Assembly: GCF_027912495.1 (NCBI RefSeq)
Contig: NZ_CP115463.1
Span: 124,001-188,000, forward strand
Length of the DNA: 64,000 nucleotides
Direction: 5' to 3'
Origin: Caulobacter sp. NIBR1757
GTDB lineage: Bacteria; Pseudomonadota; Alphaproteobacteria; Caulobacterales; Caulobacteraceae
Below are positions 35,735 through 45,532 of the stretch, piece after piece (positions within the stretch are counted from its first letter, which is position 1; every line of letters starts with the position of its first letter). The notes below the pieces were generated by a model. That model saw nothing but the letters and a program-made list of their open reading frames with translations. It ran no database searches and had not been told where the DNA came from. The translations under genes and the position numbers were made by a program.

Positions 35735-35749
35735 GAACAAAACATGAAC
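35735..35749 (+). promoter_or_regulatory. LexA (SOS) box of imuA-imuB-dnaE2
   Basis: GAAC-N7-GAAC, the reverse-complement reading of GTTC-N7-GTTC. It ends 2 bp before the imuA ATG, so it occupies the place where a ribosome site would be. Confidence 0.88.
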
Positions 35750-35751
35750 TC

Positions 35752-36429
35752 ATGGTCCCACTCTCGACCCTTTCCGAACCTTGCGCCAACCCCGCCCTCG
35801 CCCCCCGCGCGGCGCGTCTGGGGCTGGAAGAGGCCTGGGGCGAGGGCGCGCCGGGGCGGGTGGCGGCGACGCTGTTCGGCCTCACGCGGGCGGCCGAGGG
35901 GGATGAGCGGCCGGTGGTCATGGCTGCATCGTCGGTCTGGCTGCGCGAGCAGGGCGGCTGGTTCCGTGACGGGCTGAAGATCGCCGGCCTGCCCGACAAC
36001 CGGCTGCTGTTCATCGAGACGCCGAGGGACACCCAGACCCTGTGGGCGCTGGAGGAGTGCCTGAAATCCGACGCCATCGCCGGGGCGGTGGCCGCCGCCG
36101 ACGCCATCAGCCTCCTGGCCAGCCGCCGGCTGGACATGGTGGCCCGGCAGGCGGGCGCCACCTGCCTGTTGCTGCGCACCCAGCCGGCGAAGGACATCAG
36201 CGCCGCCCGCCGCCGCTGGTCGATCGCCCCCGCCCCGTCCGCCCCGCATCCCTATGACGACGAGGCCCCGGGCGCGGCCCGTATCGCGGTGACCCTCACC
36301 CGCAGCCGGGGCGAGCCGCCCGGCGACTGGATCCTGGAGTGGGACGATGAAGCGCATCGTTTCCGTCTGGCTGCCGGACTGGCCGATCACGGTCTGGTCC
36401 CGGATGGCCGGTCGGTCGTCGCCGCCTGA
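35752..36429 (+). CDS. imuA: ImuA, SOS mutagenesis accessory protein
   Basis: 225 residues, RecA/SulA-like fold without a complete Walker A motif in the usual place. Typical ImuA segments are LGLEEAWGEGAPGRVAATLF, RLLFIETP and LWALEECLKSDAIAGAV. It works with ImuB and DnaE2 in damage-induced mutagenesis. The ATG at 35752 directly follows the LexA box, leaving no clear ribosome site, so a leaderless or re-initiated start is possible. imuB starts 83 bp before its end. Confidence 0.9.
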   Translation: MVPLSTLSEPCANPALAPRAARLGLEEAWGEGAPGRVAATLFGLTRAAEGDERPVVMAASSVWLREQGGWFRDGLKIAGLPDNRLLFIETPRDTQTLWALEECLKSDAIAGAVAAADAISLLASRRLDMVARQAGATCLLLRTQPAKDISAARRRWSIAPAPSAPHPYDDEAPGAARIAVTLTRSRGEPPGDWILEWDDEAHRFRLAAGLADHGLVPDGRSVVAA

Positions 36430-37963
36430 CGACACCCCCTTCGCCCTCGTCGAGAAAGGCCCCCATGGCCTGGTGCTGTCGGCGACCAACCGCGCCGCCC
36501 GCCGGCTCGGCCACGCCATGGGCCAGGCCCATGCGGACGCCAAGGCGGTCAGTCCGACCCTGATCACCCACCCCGCCGAACCCGACCGCGACGCCGAGGC
36601 CCTGCGCCTGCTCAGCCTCTGGGCCGAGCGCTACTCTCCCTGCGTGGCCATGGACGCCGCCTCGCCGGGCCGCGAGGGGCTGCTGATCGACATGACCGGA
36701 GGGGCCCACCTGTTCGGCGGCGAGATCGCCCTGCTGACCGACATGGCCGTGCGGCTGAAGGCCGCCGGCATCCCCGCTCGCCTGGCCATGGCCGACACCG
36801 CCGGCGCCGCCTGGGCCCTGGCCCGCTTTGGTCCGCGCGATACCCGCCGGCTCGTGCCGGCCGGCGGCAATCGCACCGCCCTGGCTCCGCTGCCGGTCGT
36901 CGCCCTGCGGCTGAACGATGCCGATGTGAAGCTGCTGTCGCGGCTGGGCCTGCGGACCATCGGCGACCTCATGGCCCTGCCGCGGTCGGGCCTGGCCCGC
37001 CGGTTCCGGGGCGAGGCGGGCCTCGGCCTGGTGCGGCGTCTCGACCAGGCCCTGGGGGCCGAGCCGGAAATCCTCGAGCCGATCCGCCGCCCGCCCGTCT
37101 GGCGGGTCTGGCGCACGGTGCTGGAGCCGCTGATCGATGCGCCCGGCATCGAGACGGTGCTGGGCGACCTCGCCCCCAGCCTCGCCGAAAGCCTGGAGCG
37201 CGACGGCCAGGGCGCGCGCCGCCTGACCCTGACCGCCTTCCGGACCGACGGCCGCGCCACCCATCTGTCGGTGGCCCTGAGCGCCCCCTCCATCCGCCCG
37301 GCTCACCTAGTCAAGGTGCTCAAGGAGCGCGGGCTGGAGCATCTCGACCTCGGCTTCGGGGCCGACGCGGTGATGCTCAGCGCCGATGTCGTCGAGCCCT
37401 TGACCGCCATCCAGTCCGATCTCGACAAGGGCCGCGACGGCGACCAGCGCCTGGCCCTGGCCGCCCTGCTCGACCGGCTGGGGGCGCGGCTGGGCGAGAC
37501 CGCCGCCTTTCATCTGGAAGCCAAGGCCAGCTGGCTGCCCGAACATAGCCAGGCCCGCCGCCCGGCCGGGGAAGGGCCGCCGGTCGCCGCCGAGCCGCCG
37601 CCGTTGCCCGATCGCCCGCTGCTGCTGCTAGACCCGCCCGAGCCGGTCACCGTGCCCCTGGCCAGCCTGCCGGACGGCCCGCCGGCCAGCTTCGTCTGGC
37701 GCCGGGTGACGCACCGGGTCAGCCGCGCCCAGGGCCCCGAGCGACTGTCGGCCGAATGGTGGAAGCCTTCGAAACGGCCGTTGCCGGAACGCACCCGCGA
37801 CTACTACCGCGTCGAGGACCGCGAGGGCCGCCGCTACTGGCTGTTCCGCGAGGGGCTGTACGAGCGCGAGGACCAGGCCGTGGAACCCCCGGCGCCGGGC
37901 GAGACGCAAGGCCGCCTGATCGACCGCCCCCCCGGCTGGTGGATGCACGGGGTGTTCGCATGA
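36347..37963 (+). CDS. imuB: ImuB, inactive Y-family polymerase-like protein
   Basis: 538 residues with Y-family architecture (KRIVSVWLPDWPITVW at the start, then LIDMTGGAHLFGGE in place of the catalytic palm motif). The catalytic acidic residues of active Y polymerases are largely missing, as in other ImuB. It is thought to bridge the beta clamp, ImuA and DnaE2. It overlaps imuA by 83 bp and dnaE2 by ATGA. Confidence 0.92.
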   Translation: MKRIVSVWLPDWPITVWSRMAGRSSPPDDTPFALVEKGPHGLVLSATNRAARRLGHAMGQAHADAKAVSPTLITHPAEPDRDAEALRLLSLWAERYSPCVAMDAASPGREGLLIDMTGGAHLFGGEIALLTDMAVRLKAAGIPARLAMADTAGAAWALARFGPRDTRRLVPAGGNRTALAPLPVVALRLNDADVKLLSRLGLRTIGDLMALPRSGLARRFRGEAGLGLVRRLDQALGAEPEILEPIRRPPVWRVWRTVLEPLIDAPGIETVLGDLAPSLAESLERDGQGARRLTLTAFRTDGRATHLSVALSAPSIRPAHLVKVLKERGLEHLDLGFGADAVMLSADVVEPLTAIQSDLDKGRDGDQRLALAALLDRLGARLGETAAFHLEAKASWLPEHSQARRPAGEGPPVAAEPPPLPDRPLLLLDPPEPVTVPLASLPDGPPASFVWRRVTHRVSRAQGPERLSAEWWKPSKRPLPERTRDYYRVEDREGRRYWLFREGLYEREDQAVEPPAPGETQGRLIDRPPGWWMHGVFA

Positions 37964-40900
37964 CCTACGCCGAGCTCGACGCCATCACCAACTTCTCCTT
38001 CCTGGAGGGCGGCTCGCACCCGGCCGAGATGGTCTCCCAGGCCCAGTATCTCGGCATGAGCGCCATCGGCATCGCCGACCGCAACACGCTTGCCGGGGTG
38101 GTGCGCTGTCACCGCGAGGCCAAGCGGGTCGGCATGCGGCTGCTGATCGGCTCGCGGCTGGTGTTCAGCGACGGCGCGGTGCTGGTCGTCTATCCGCGCG
38201 ACCGGGCCGCCTACGGCCGCCTGTGCCGGCTACTGTCGCTCGGCAAGAGCGAGATCCTCGGCGACACCCACGGCGACCGCACCATCAAGGGGGAGTGCCG
38301 CCTGACCTTCGAACAGGCGCTGGATTACGCCGAGGGCCTGGTCGCCATCGCCCCCGCCCCGCGCGTCGTCGACGCCGCCTTCGCCGCGCGCCTGCGCGAC
38401 TGGGCCAGCCGCTGGCCGGACAAGCTCTATCTCGGCGCCAATCCCCTCTACGACGGCCGCGACCGGGCCCGGCTGATCCATCTGTCGCGGCTGGCCGACG
38501 CGGCCGGGGCGCCCATGCTGGCCACCAATGCGCCCCTCTATCATCACTACGACCGACGTCCGCTTCAGGACGTGCTGACCTGTATCCGCGAAGGGACCAC
38601 CGTCGATGAGGCCGGGTTCAGGCTGCAGGCCAACGCCGAGCGCTACCTGAAATCCCCGGCCGAGATGGCCCGGCTGTTCCGCGGCCATGAAGGCGCGCTC
38701 GCCCGCTCACGCGAGATTCTCAAGGCCTGCACCTTTTCCCTCGACGAGCTGTCCTACCACTACCCGGACGAGCCGGTGCCGCCCGGCAAGAGCCCTGACC
38801 AGCACCTGTCCGACATGGCCTGGCAGGGGGCCCGCTGGCGCTTCCCCAAGGGCGTGCCCGAGAAGGTCAAGGCGACCATCGCCAGGGAGCTGAAGCTGAT
38901 CGCCGAGCGGCAGTACGCCCACTACTTCCTGACCGTCCACGACATCGTCAAATGGGCGCGCCAGCCCACGGGTCAGGCGAACACCAAACCCATTCTCTGC
39001 CAGGGGCGCGGCTCGGCGGCCAATTCGGTGGTCTGCTACTGCCTGGGCATCACCTCGGTGAATCCGACCGAGATGGACCTGTTGTTCGAACGCTTCGTCT
39101 CGGCCCAGCGGGACGAGCCGCCGGATATCGATGTCGACTTCGAGCACGCCCGCCGCGAGGAGGTGATGCAGTACATCTACCGCCGCTACGGCCGCGATCG
39201 GGCGGCGATCTGCGCCACCGTCATCCACTACCGCCCGCGCTCGGCCATCCGGGAGGTCGGCAAGGCGCTGGGCCTGACCGAGGATGTCACCGGCGCCCTG
39301 GCCGGGACGGTGTGGGGCAGCTGGGGCGCGGAGGTCGAGGACCGCCATGCCGAGCGGGCCGGCCTGTCGAAGGAGGAACAGCGGATGAAGCTGGCCCTCG
39401 ACCTGACCCGCGAGCTGATCACCTTCCCCCGCCACCTGTCGCAGCACGTCGGCGGCTACATCCTCACCCAGGGGCCGCTGGTCGAGCTGGTGCCGGTCGG
39501 CAACGCGGCGATGGAGGACCGCACCTTCATCGAGTGGGACAAGGACGACATCGATGAGCTGAAGATCATGAAGGTCGATGTCCTGGCGCTGGGCATGCTG
39601 ACCGCCATCCAGAAGGGCTTCGACATGATCGAGGCCTTCTACGGCAAGCGCTGGGATCTGGCCTCGGTGCTGGGCGAGACCGACACCACGCCGGTCTACG
39701 ACATGCTCTGCCGCGCCGACTCGCTGGGCGTCTTCCAGGTCGAAAGCCGGGCCCAGATGGCCATGCTGCCGAGGCTGCGGCCGCGCGTCTTCTACGACCT
39801 GGTGGTCGAGGTGGCGATCGTCCGGCCCGGGCCGATCCAGGGCAACATGGTCCACCCCTATCTCGCCACCCGCGCCGCCAAGCGCGAGGCCGAGGCCAGG
39901 GGCGAGGTCTATGAGATCGCCTTCCCCAAGCCTTCGCCGCCGCATGATCCGGACGAGCTGAAGAACATCCTGAACAAGACCATGGGGGTGCCGCTGTTCC
40001 AGGAACAGGCGATGCGCATCGCCATGGAGGCGGCCGAGTTCACCGGCGACGAGGCCAATGGCCTGCGCCGGGCCATGGCCACCTTCCGCCACAACGGCAC
40101 CATCCAGAACTATGAGGAAATGCTGGCCGGGCGGATGAAGGCGCGCGGCTATGACCCCAAGTTCGCCGACGACTGCTTCAACCAGATCAAGGGTTTCGGC
40201 GAATACGGCTTCCCGGAGAGCCACGCCGCCAGCTTCGCCCTGCTGGTCTATGTCTCGGCCTGGATGAAGTGCGTCCACCCGGACGTCTTCTGCGCCGCCC
40301 TGCTCAACAGCCAGCCGATGGGCTTCTACGCCCCGGCCCAGCTGGTCCGCGACGCCCGCGAGCACAAGGTCGAGGTGCGTCATCCGGATATCAACGCCAG
40401 CGACTGGGACTGCACCCTCGAGCCGCGTCAGGGCCAGGCGCAATGCGCCCTGCGGCTGGGGTTCCGGCAGATCGACGGCTTCCGCGAGGACTGGGGCAAG
40501 ACCATCATGGCGGCCCGCGCCGTCCGTCCCTTCGCCTCGATGGACGATCTGCGCCTGCGGGCCGGGTTGCCGGCCCGGGCCCTGGAACTGCTGGCCGCCG
40601 CCGACGCGCTTGGCTCGCTGGAGCTCAGCCGGCGCGGGGCCCTGTGGGCGGCGCGCGGGCTGCCGCGCTCCGCGCCCCTGCCCCTGTTCGCCCAGGCCGG
40701 GGTGGCCGAGGAGGACGGGCCGCCGCCGGCCGGCCTGCCCGCCAGCTCGCCGTCAGAGGACGTCGTGCATGACTACGAGAGCATCCGCCTGTCGCTGAAG
40801 GACCATCCGGTGACCTTCCTGCGCGATCGGCTGGCCCGGGCCGGCGCCATTCCGGCGAACCGGGTGAACACCGACCCGGCCGGCCGCAAGACCGCCGTCG

Positions 40901-41274
40901 GCGGGGTGGTGCTGGTGCGCCAGCGGCCGGGGACGGCCAAGGGGGTCTGTTTCATCACCCTGGAGGACGAGACCGGGGTGGCCAACATCGTCGTCTGGCC
41001 CAAGGTCTTCGAGGCTTTCCGGCCGGTGATCATGGGCTCGCGGATGATCCTGGTGCGCGGCAAGCTGCAGCGGGCCGAGGGCGTCACCCATCTGGTCGCC
41101 GAAAGCCTCGAGGACTGGACCTGGTCGCTGGGCCTCCTGTCGGCCGAGCCGCTGAAGACCGTGCCGGCCCATGGCGACGAGGCTGCGTCCAGCGCTCCTG
41201 GCCGGGGCGAGGATCACCGCATGCGCCATCCACGCGACGTGCGCGTCCTGCCCCGCAGCCGCGACTTCCACTGA
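37960..41274 (+). CDS. dnaE2: Error-prone DNA polymerase DnaE2 (ImuC)
   Basis: 1104 residues from ATG 37960, coupled to imuB. N-terminal PHP domain (YAELDAITNFSFLEGGSHPAEMV), the C-family polymerase palm with PDIDVDFEH, the fingers region and a C-terminal OB fold (GGVVLVRQRPGTAKGVCFITLED). Length and motifs are those of DnaE2 rather than replicative DnaE1. It performs SOS translesion synthesis. Confidence 0.95.
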   Translation: MTYAELDAITNFSFLEGGSHPAEMVSQAQYLGMSAIGIADRNTLAGVVRCHREAKRVGMRLLIGSRLVFSDGAVLVVYPRDRAAYGRLCRLLSLGKSEILGDTHGDRTIKGECRLTFEQALDYAEGLVAIAPAPRVVDAAFAARLRDWASRWPDKLYLGANPLYDGRDRARLIHLSRLADAAGAPMLATNAPLYHHYDRRPLQDVLTCIREGTTVDEAGFRLQANAERYLKSPAEMARLFRGHEGALARSREILKACTFSLDELSYHYPDEPVPPGKSPDQHLSDMAWQGARWRFPKGVPEKVKATIARELKLIAERQYAHYFLTVHDIVKWARQPTGQANTKPILCQGRGSAANSVVCYCLGITSVNPTEMDLLFERFVSAQRDEPPDIDVDFEHARREEVMQYIYRRYGRDRAAICATVIHYRPRSAIREVGKALGLTEDVTGALAGTVWGSWGAEVEDRHAERAGLSKEEQRMKLALDLTRELITFPRHLSQHVGGYILTQGPLVELVPVGNAAMEDRTFIEWDKDDIDELKIMKVDVLALGMLTAIQKGFDMIEAFYGKRWDLASVLGETDTTPVYDMLCRADSLGVFQVESRAQMAMLPRLRPRVFYDLVVEVAIVRPGPIQGNMVHPYLATRAAKREAEARGEVYEIAFPKPSPPHDPDELKNILNKTMGVPLFQEQAMRIAMEAAEFTGDEANGLRRAMATFRHNGTIQNYEEMLAGRMKARGYDPKFADDCFNQIKGFGEYGFPESHAASFALLVYVSAWMKCVHPDVFCAALLNSQPMGFYAPAQLVRDAREHKVEVRHPDINASDWDCTLEPRQGQAQCALRLGFRQIDGFREDWGKTIMAARAVRPFASMDDLRLRAGLPARALELLAAADALGSLELSRRGALWAARGLPRSAPLPLFAQAGVAEEDGPPPAGLPASSPSEDVVHDYESIRLSLKDHPVTFLRDRLARAGAIPANRVNTDPAGRKTAVGGVVLVRQRPGTAKGVCFITLEDETGVANIVVWPKVFEAFRPVIMGSRMILVRGKLQRAEGVTHLVAESLEDWTWSLGLLSAEPLKTVPAHGDEAASSAPGRGEDHRMRHPRDVRVLPRSRDFH

Positions 41275-41391
41275 CCGCCTTCCCGGACCGGGCGCGGCCG
41301 AACGTCGCCTTCGCAGCCGCCCTCGAATCATGCTCCGTTGGTCCCGCAACTCTCAGGGAGGCAGCGCGTTCAGACGCTGGAGGGACTGCAG

Positions 41392-41475
41392 ATGAAAGAT
41401 GTCATGTACTGGACGCTCGGGGTCCCGACCCTCTGTATCCTCGCGCTTGCGGCGCTGAAGCTGATGGGCGCCTAG
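41392..41475 (+). CDS. Candidate 27-aa single-pass membrane microprotein
   Basis: An ATG 7 bases after a strong ribosome site GGAGGG opens a 27-codon frame: MKDVMYWTLG followed by a hydrophobic helix and LKLMGA. It is too short for usual annotation. A charged N-terminus plus one membrane span is the common form of regulatory microproteins. It lies 117 bp after dnaE2 and 325 bp before the hybrid kinase. Confidence 0.5.
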   Translation: MKDVMYWTLGVPTLCILALAALKLMGA

Positions 41476-41660
41476 AGGCTCTTCCTACCCGCAGCACCGG
41501 ACAAGGGCCGTTCCATGGTGCGGCCAGCGCGCTCTGTTGGACGACACACGCCTGTCGTCGGGGTTTCGCCCAAAATGTGCCAGTCGATCCAAACAAAGAG
41601 CAGCTAACGCAGCATTCGCGATCGAATGCCAAAACGAATAACCGCCGCGAATTCTCAAGA

Positions 41661-41685
41661 CTGATTACCCATACAGCGTAATCAG
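41661..41685. promoter_or_regulatory. Inverted repeat upstream of the hybrid kinase
   Basis: CTGATTAC, 9 nt, GTAATCAG: perfect 8-bp arms in an AT-richer part of the 325-bp gap (41476-41800). It may be an operator or a 5' hairpin, ~115 bp before the kinase start. Nothing else clear is seen in the gap. Confidence 0.45.
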
Positions 41686-41800
41686 CGCCTTCGATTGGCT
41701 CACTTTGTGCGCCCATCGCGCCGTTCACCTCTCTCCTTTGCCTCCGGTTAATTGAAGTGCCGCAAGAGCTGCCGCGGACAACAATGAGGCAGGGGTTCCC

Positions 41801-43603
41801 ATGCGGGACACGGAAGGCGGCATCGCCGCGGCGGGCCGGCCCGCCAGGGCCATGGCCGACGTCTATCGGCCGGTGGTGCGCGGCTACGTCCTGGCGGCGG
41901 CCATCTATTACGCCGTCATCAGCGTTTCCCATCCCTTCTACGAGACGGGATCGACCCTGGTCGCGCTCGAAGGCCTGTCCTTCGCCGCCTCGGCATCCGG
42001 CTTCTATTTCTGGTGGACGCTGGGCCGGAAGACCGTTCAGAGCCGCTGGCTCCTGGAGCTGGCGGCCCTGGGCGTCAATGCCCTGTTCATGGCCAATGTC
42101 GTGGCCTACCAGATGGCTCACTTCGAGGCCCCAAAGCTGGTCTATTTCGTCCTGATGGCGTTGGTCTTCGCGACCTCCGCCCCCAGCCTTCGGGTGGCCT
42201 ACTCCAGCTCGGCGGCGGCGATTGTCGGACTGGTGATCATGGCCCAGCGCGCGCCCCATGATTTTGCCGGCCAGTACGTCTTCATCGGCGTCGCGGCGGC
42301 CTTCGCGGCTGTCGGCATCGCCACCTTGATGCGCGGAGCGATCCGCCGCGAGCTACAGGCGCGCCTGGCCTCGGAGGCGCTCAATCGAGACCTCGAGATC
42401 AAGCTGGCCGAGATCGAGCGCCTGCGCGCCGAAGCCCAGGCTCTGGCGACCCGGGCGCAGGCGGCGGATCGCGCCAAGTCGGAGTTCCTGGCCACCATGA
42501 GCCACGAAATCCGCACGCCCCTGAACGGTGTTCTTGGCATGGTCGAGGTCATGGATCGCTCTCCCCTGCCGCCCCGGCAGCGAGAACGGTTGACGATCGT
42601 CAGGTCATCCGCCCGCAGCCTGCTGCAGTTGATCAACGCGGTCCTCGACATCTCCAAGATCGAGTCGGGCAAGATGGAGCTTTCCCCCTCCGTCTTCAGT
42701 CTCGCGAACCTGACCGACGGCCTTGGCCGGCTTTATGGCGGCATCGCCGCGGAAAAGGGCCTGTCGCTGACCCTGGTCCGGGACCCGGACCTGGCTGACA
42801 GCCGCTTCGGCGACGAGGTTCGGCTCCGCCAGATCATCAGCAACCTGATCTCCAACGCTCTCAAGTTCACCGACGAGGGCGCCATCACCGTCGAGGTCGG
42901 CGGCGACCAGACCGTCCTGCGCGTCCGGGTCAGTGATACCGGGATGGGAATTCCGGAGGATCTGCGAGAACACATCTTCGAGCGGTTTGCCCAGGCCGAC
43001 AGCTCGAGCACCCGACGCAGCGAGGGATCCGGACTGGGCCTGGCGATCTGCAGCGAACTGGCCCATCTGATGGGCGGCGAGATCCGCCTCCTCCCCGCCG
43101 ACGGCCCCAAGGGAAGTCGCTTCGAGTTTCAGCTGAGCATGCCGGCCGCCGCCGAAGCGGCCGACCCGGTCGATGCCGCCCCGGATGAGACGGTGGCGGA
43201 CGCGCAGTCGCTCAGAATCCTGATCGTCGATGACAACGCGACAAACCGGATGGTGCTTTCGGCGCTTCTGGGCGAGCTGGGAATCAGCGCCTCGGCAGCC
43301 TGTGACGGCGTCGAGGCGGTCGATGCCTTCGTCGCCGAGCCCTGGGACATCATCCTGATGGACATCCACATGCCCAACATGGACGGCATGAGGGCCTGCC
43401 GCGCGATCCGTGATCTGGAAGCCGCCGAAGGTCGCGACAGGACACCGATCATCGCCGTCACCGCCAGCGCCCTCACCCACGAGACCGAGCGCTATCGGGC
43501 CGCGGGCATGGACGGCTGCCTGCCCAAACCCATCGAGATCGAGCGCCTGATCACCGAGCTTCAGCTGGCCCTGACCCCTATCAACCGGTCCGTGGCGGCC
43601 TGA
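41801..43603 (+). CDS. Hybrid sensor histidine kinase/response regulator
   Basis: 600 residues. An N-terminal membrane region of about six helices (~28-178) is a possible sensor without a recognised domain. A coiled coil leads to HisKA with His235 ([12 protein letters not shown]), HATPase ([23 protein letters not shown]) and a C-terminal receiver with acidic pair DD near 477-478, phospho-acceptor Asp521 ([12 protein letters not shown]) and Lys in LPKPIE. It lacks an output domain, so it needs a phosphotransfer partner. No partner gene is adjacent. Confidence 0.93.
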   Translation: MRDTEGGIAAAGRPARAMADVYRPVVRGYVLAAAIYYAVISVSHPFYETGSTLVALEGLSFAASASGFYFWWTLGRKTVQSRWLLELAALGVNALFMANVVAYQMAHFEAPKLVYFVLMALVFATSAPSLRVAYSSSAAAIVGLVIMAQRAPHDFAGQYVFIGVAAAFAAVGIATLMRGAIRRELQARLASEALNRDLEIKLAEIERLRAEAQALATRAQAADRAKSEFLATMSHEIRTPLNGVLGMVEVMDRSPLPPRQRERLTIVRSSARSLLQLINAVLDISKIESGKMELSPSVFSLANLTDGLGRLYGGIAAEKGLSLTLVRDPDLADSRFGDEVRLRQIISNLISNALKFTDEGAITVEVGGDQTVLRVRVSDTGMGIPEDLREHIFERFAQADSSSTRRSEGSGLGLAICSELAHLMGGEIRLLPADGPKGSRFEFQLSMPAAAEAADPVDAAPDETVADAQSLRILIVDDNATNRMVLSALLGELGISASAACDGVEAVDAFVAEPWDIILMDIHMPNMDGMRACRAIRDLEAAEGRDRTPIIAVTASALTHETERYRAAGMDGCLPKPIEIERLITELQLALTPINRSVAA

Positions 43604-43619
43604 GAGACCCTCAGGTCTC
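43604..43619. terminator. Hairpin between the hybrid kinase and tRNA-Ala
   Basis: GAGACC-CTCA-GGTCTC, directly after the kinase stop. It is a short stem with a weak T-rich tail, and could serve either convergent transcript. Confidence 0.35.
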
Positions 43620-43654
43620 CTGATTTCCTGGATAAACCGGGGTCATCCTGACCC

Positions 43655-43730
43655 TGGTGGAGCCGAGGGGAGTCGAACCCCTGACCTCCTCATTGCGAAC
43701 GAGGCGCTCTACCAACTGAGCTACGGCCCC
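43655..43730 (-). tRNA. tRNA-Ala (anticodon CGC)
   Basis: 76 nt with encoded CCA. Acceptor stem GGGGCCG/CGGCTCC holds the G3:U70 pair that identifies alanine tRNA. Anticodon arm CCTCG-TTCGCAA-TGAGG gives anticodon CGC, reading GCG, a frequent codon in this GC-rich genome. T arm AGGGG-TTCGACT-CCCCT is intact. Confidence 0.96.
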
Positions 43731-43890
43731 CTCCCAGGATGAGGGAAGGGCGGCACATACGGCGGGGGGGCTTGGGCTGTCAAGGCGGGCGCAATAACTT
43801 GGCGGCGCGACAAGTTCTGCGGGGCGCACATTGCCGCCGGGCCCGACGCTCACTAGGTTCCGGGTCAATACGCAACGGAGACGCGCCCAC

Positions 43891-44190
43891 ATGGGTATCG
43901 CCATCGTCTGGCTGGTCAACCAGGTCATCGGCCTGATCATCCTGGTGCTCATCGTCCAGGCGGTGATCAGCTGGCTGGTCGCCTTCAACGTCATCAACCT
44001 GAGCCACCCGTTCGCCCGCAACGTGGTGAGCTTCCTGGACGCTGTCACCGACCCGATGCTGCGGCCGCTGCGGCGCGTGGTGCCACTGCTGGGCGGCGTC
44101 GATATCACCCCCATCGTACTCATCCTGCTTCTGGGCTTTGTGCGGGTGCTGTTCAACGCCACCATCGCCAGGGCCCTGTACGGCTTCTGA
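43891..44190 (+). CDS. YggT family membrane protein
   Basis: 99 residues, two hydrophobic blocks with the YggT features VIGLIILVLIVQAVISWLVAFN and DPMLRPLRRVVPLLGGVDITPIVLILLL. YggT proteins are inner-membrane proteins linked in some bacteria to osmotic tolerance and division-site proteins. ATG 43891 chosen. Followed after 5 bp by the DUF167 gene, a common pairing. Confidence 0.92.
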   Translation: MGIAIVWLVNQVIGLIILVLIVQAVISWLVAFNVINLSHPFARNVVSFLDAVTDPMLRPLRRVVPLLGGVDITPIVLILLLGFVRVLFNATIARALYGF

Positions 44191-44195
44191 CGTCG

Positions 44196-44471
44196 GTGGA
44201 GTCCCGTCTCGCCGTCCGCCTGACGCCGCGCGGCGGCGCCGACCGTATCGACGGCTGGGGCGAGGACGCCCAGGGCCGGCCGCTGCTCAAGGTCAGGGTC
44301 AGCGCCCCGCCGGTCGAGGGCGAGGCCAACGCGGCGCTCGAAAAGCTGCTGGCCAAGGCGCTCGGCCTGCCGAAGTCGGCCATCACCGTGGCGGCCGGCC
44401 AGACCGCGCGGGTGAAGTCGGTGGCCGTCCGGGGCCTGTCGCCCGAAGACATCCGCGCCCGCCTCGGCTGA
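44196..44471 (+). CDS. DUF167 (YggU) family protein
   Basis: 91 residues from a GTG. Family signature is LAVRLTPRGGADRIDG, LKVRVSAPPVEGEANAAL, ALGLPKSAITVAAGQTARVKSVAV. Small conserved protein of unknown function, regularly next to yggT. Confidence 0.93.
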   Translation: MESRLAVRLTPRGGADRIDGWGEDAQGRPLLKVRVSAPPVEGEANAALEKLLAKALGLPKSAITVAAGQTARVKSVAVRGLSPEDIRARLG

Positions 44472-44583
44472 GCCTGCGACGGCATGCCTCAGGGCGGAAA
44501 AGTCCCCGATGCCCCGTTTTGCGTAACCCGGCGCTGAACACCGTTCGCCAATGGCGCTAGGCTGGCGGCGAGGGGGATGACGT

Positions 44584-45525
44584 ATGGGGCAACAGCCGCC
44601 GGCGCGGATGCTGATCCGCAGCTATGCCGACATGACCCTGCGCTATGGCCAGGTCGAGCGCGCGGCCTTCGACGGCGACCCGCTTGACGCCTTCATCTTC
44701 AAGACCCTGTTCAGCGCCAACTGCCGGCATCTTCCCTACGCCTCGGCCGAGTCGCGCCTGCTGGCCCTGACCGGTCCGCCGGCCGCCGCCGCCATGGCCG
44801 AGCGTCGCGCCCTGCTGCGTCCGGTCAGCATCCATGCGGTGTCCCAGTCGCTCAACCTGCCCTACGAGACCGTCCGGGCCCGGACCCGGGCGATGATGGA
44901 GCGGGGTCAGGTGGAGCGGGTCCGCGGCGGCCTGCTGGCCGTGGCCGCCCTGCAGGCCGAGGGGCCCCTGGCCGAGGCCATGCTCGCCACCCACGCCATC
45001 ATTCTCGACAGCTTCCGGGCGCTAAAGGCTCTTGGATTCGACGTCTCGGCCCACGGCCTGCCAGCCCAGGTCGCCGAACCGCCGCCGCCCGGCCTGGTCG
45101 TTCGCATCGTCGCGGACATGAGCAACCGTTACGCCGAACTGCTCAGCCCGACCTTCGGCGGCATCCTGCCCCTGACCATCTGGGGCGGGGCGATGCGGGC
45201 CAATGTCCGTGACCTGATGGCCGACCCGGAGACGGCCTGGCGCTATGCCTGCCAGGACGAGCCGCCGCCCGACCATCTGCGCAAGCCGATCAGCGTCCGC
45301 GCCCTGTCGGCCGAACTGGGGCTGCCGTTCGAGACCACCCGCCGGCATGTGGCGGCGATGATCGACCGGGGCTGGCTGGCCGCCGTCCCCGGTCAGGGGG
45401 TGATCACCCCGGTCTCGGCGCTCGGGGCCGACAGCCTCGGCCACACCAATCTACAGCTGCCTGGCCTCTATGCCCGGATGTTCTGCGACCTGGCCCGGGC
45501 GGGATTCGACCTGGGCGCGCTCTAG
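44584..45525 (+). CDS. Protein with two similar winged-HTH-like segments, unknown family
   Basis: 313 residues with two matching segments about 155 residues apart: [31 protein letters not shown] (~80-123) and [35 protein letters not shown] (~237-277). Each looks like a helix-turn-helix plus wing, so the protein may bind DNA as a pseudo-dimer. The regions before each HTH are also partly similar ([11 protein letters not shown] / NRYAELLSP). No family recognised. It stands alone, divergent from nothing and convergent with yceI. Confidence 0.75.
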   Translation: MGQQPPARMLIRSYADMTLRYGQVERAAFDGDPLDAFIFKTLFSANCRHLPYASAESRLLALTGPPAAAAMAERRALLRPVSIHAVSQSLNLPYETVRARTRAMMERGQVERVRGGLLAVAALQAEGPLAEAMLATHAIILDSFRALKALGFDVSAHGLPAQVAEPPPPGLVVRIVADMSNRYAELLSPTFGGILPLTIWGGAMRANVRDLMADPETAWRYACQDEPPPDHLRKPISVRALSAELGLPFETTRRHVAAMIDRGWLAAVPGQGVITPVSALGADSLGHTNLQLPGLYARMFCDLARAGFDLGAL

Positions 45526-45532
45526 GCGCCGG

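Noticed and set aside
33391-36567. 1058-codon minus-strand frame
   Set aside because: It is antisense to the PBP and imuA genes and has shadow composition.
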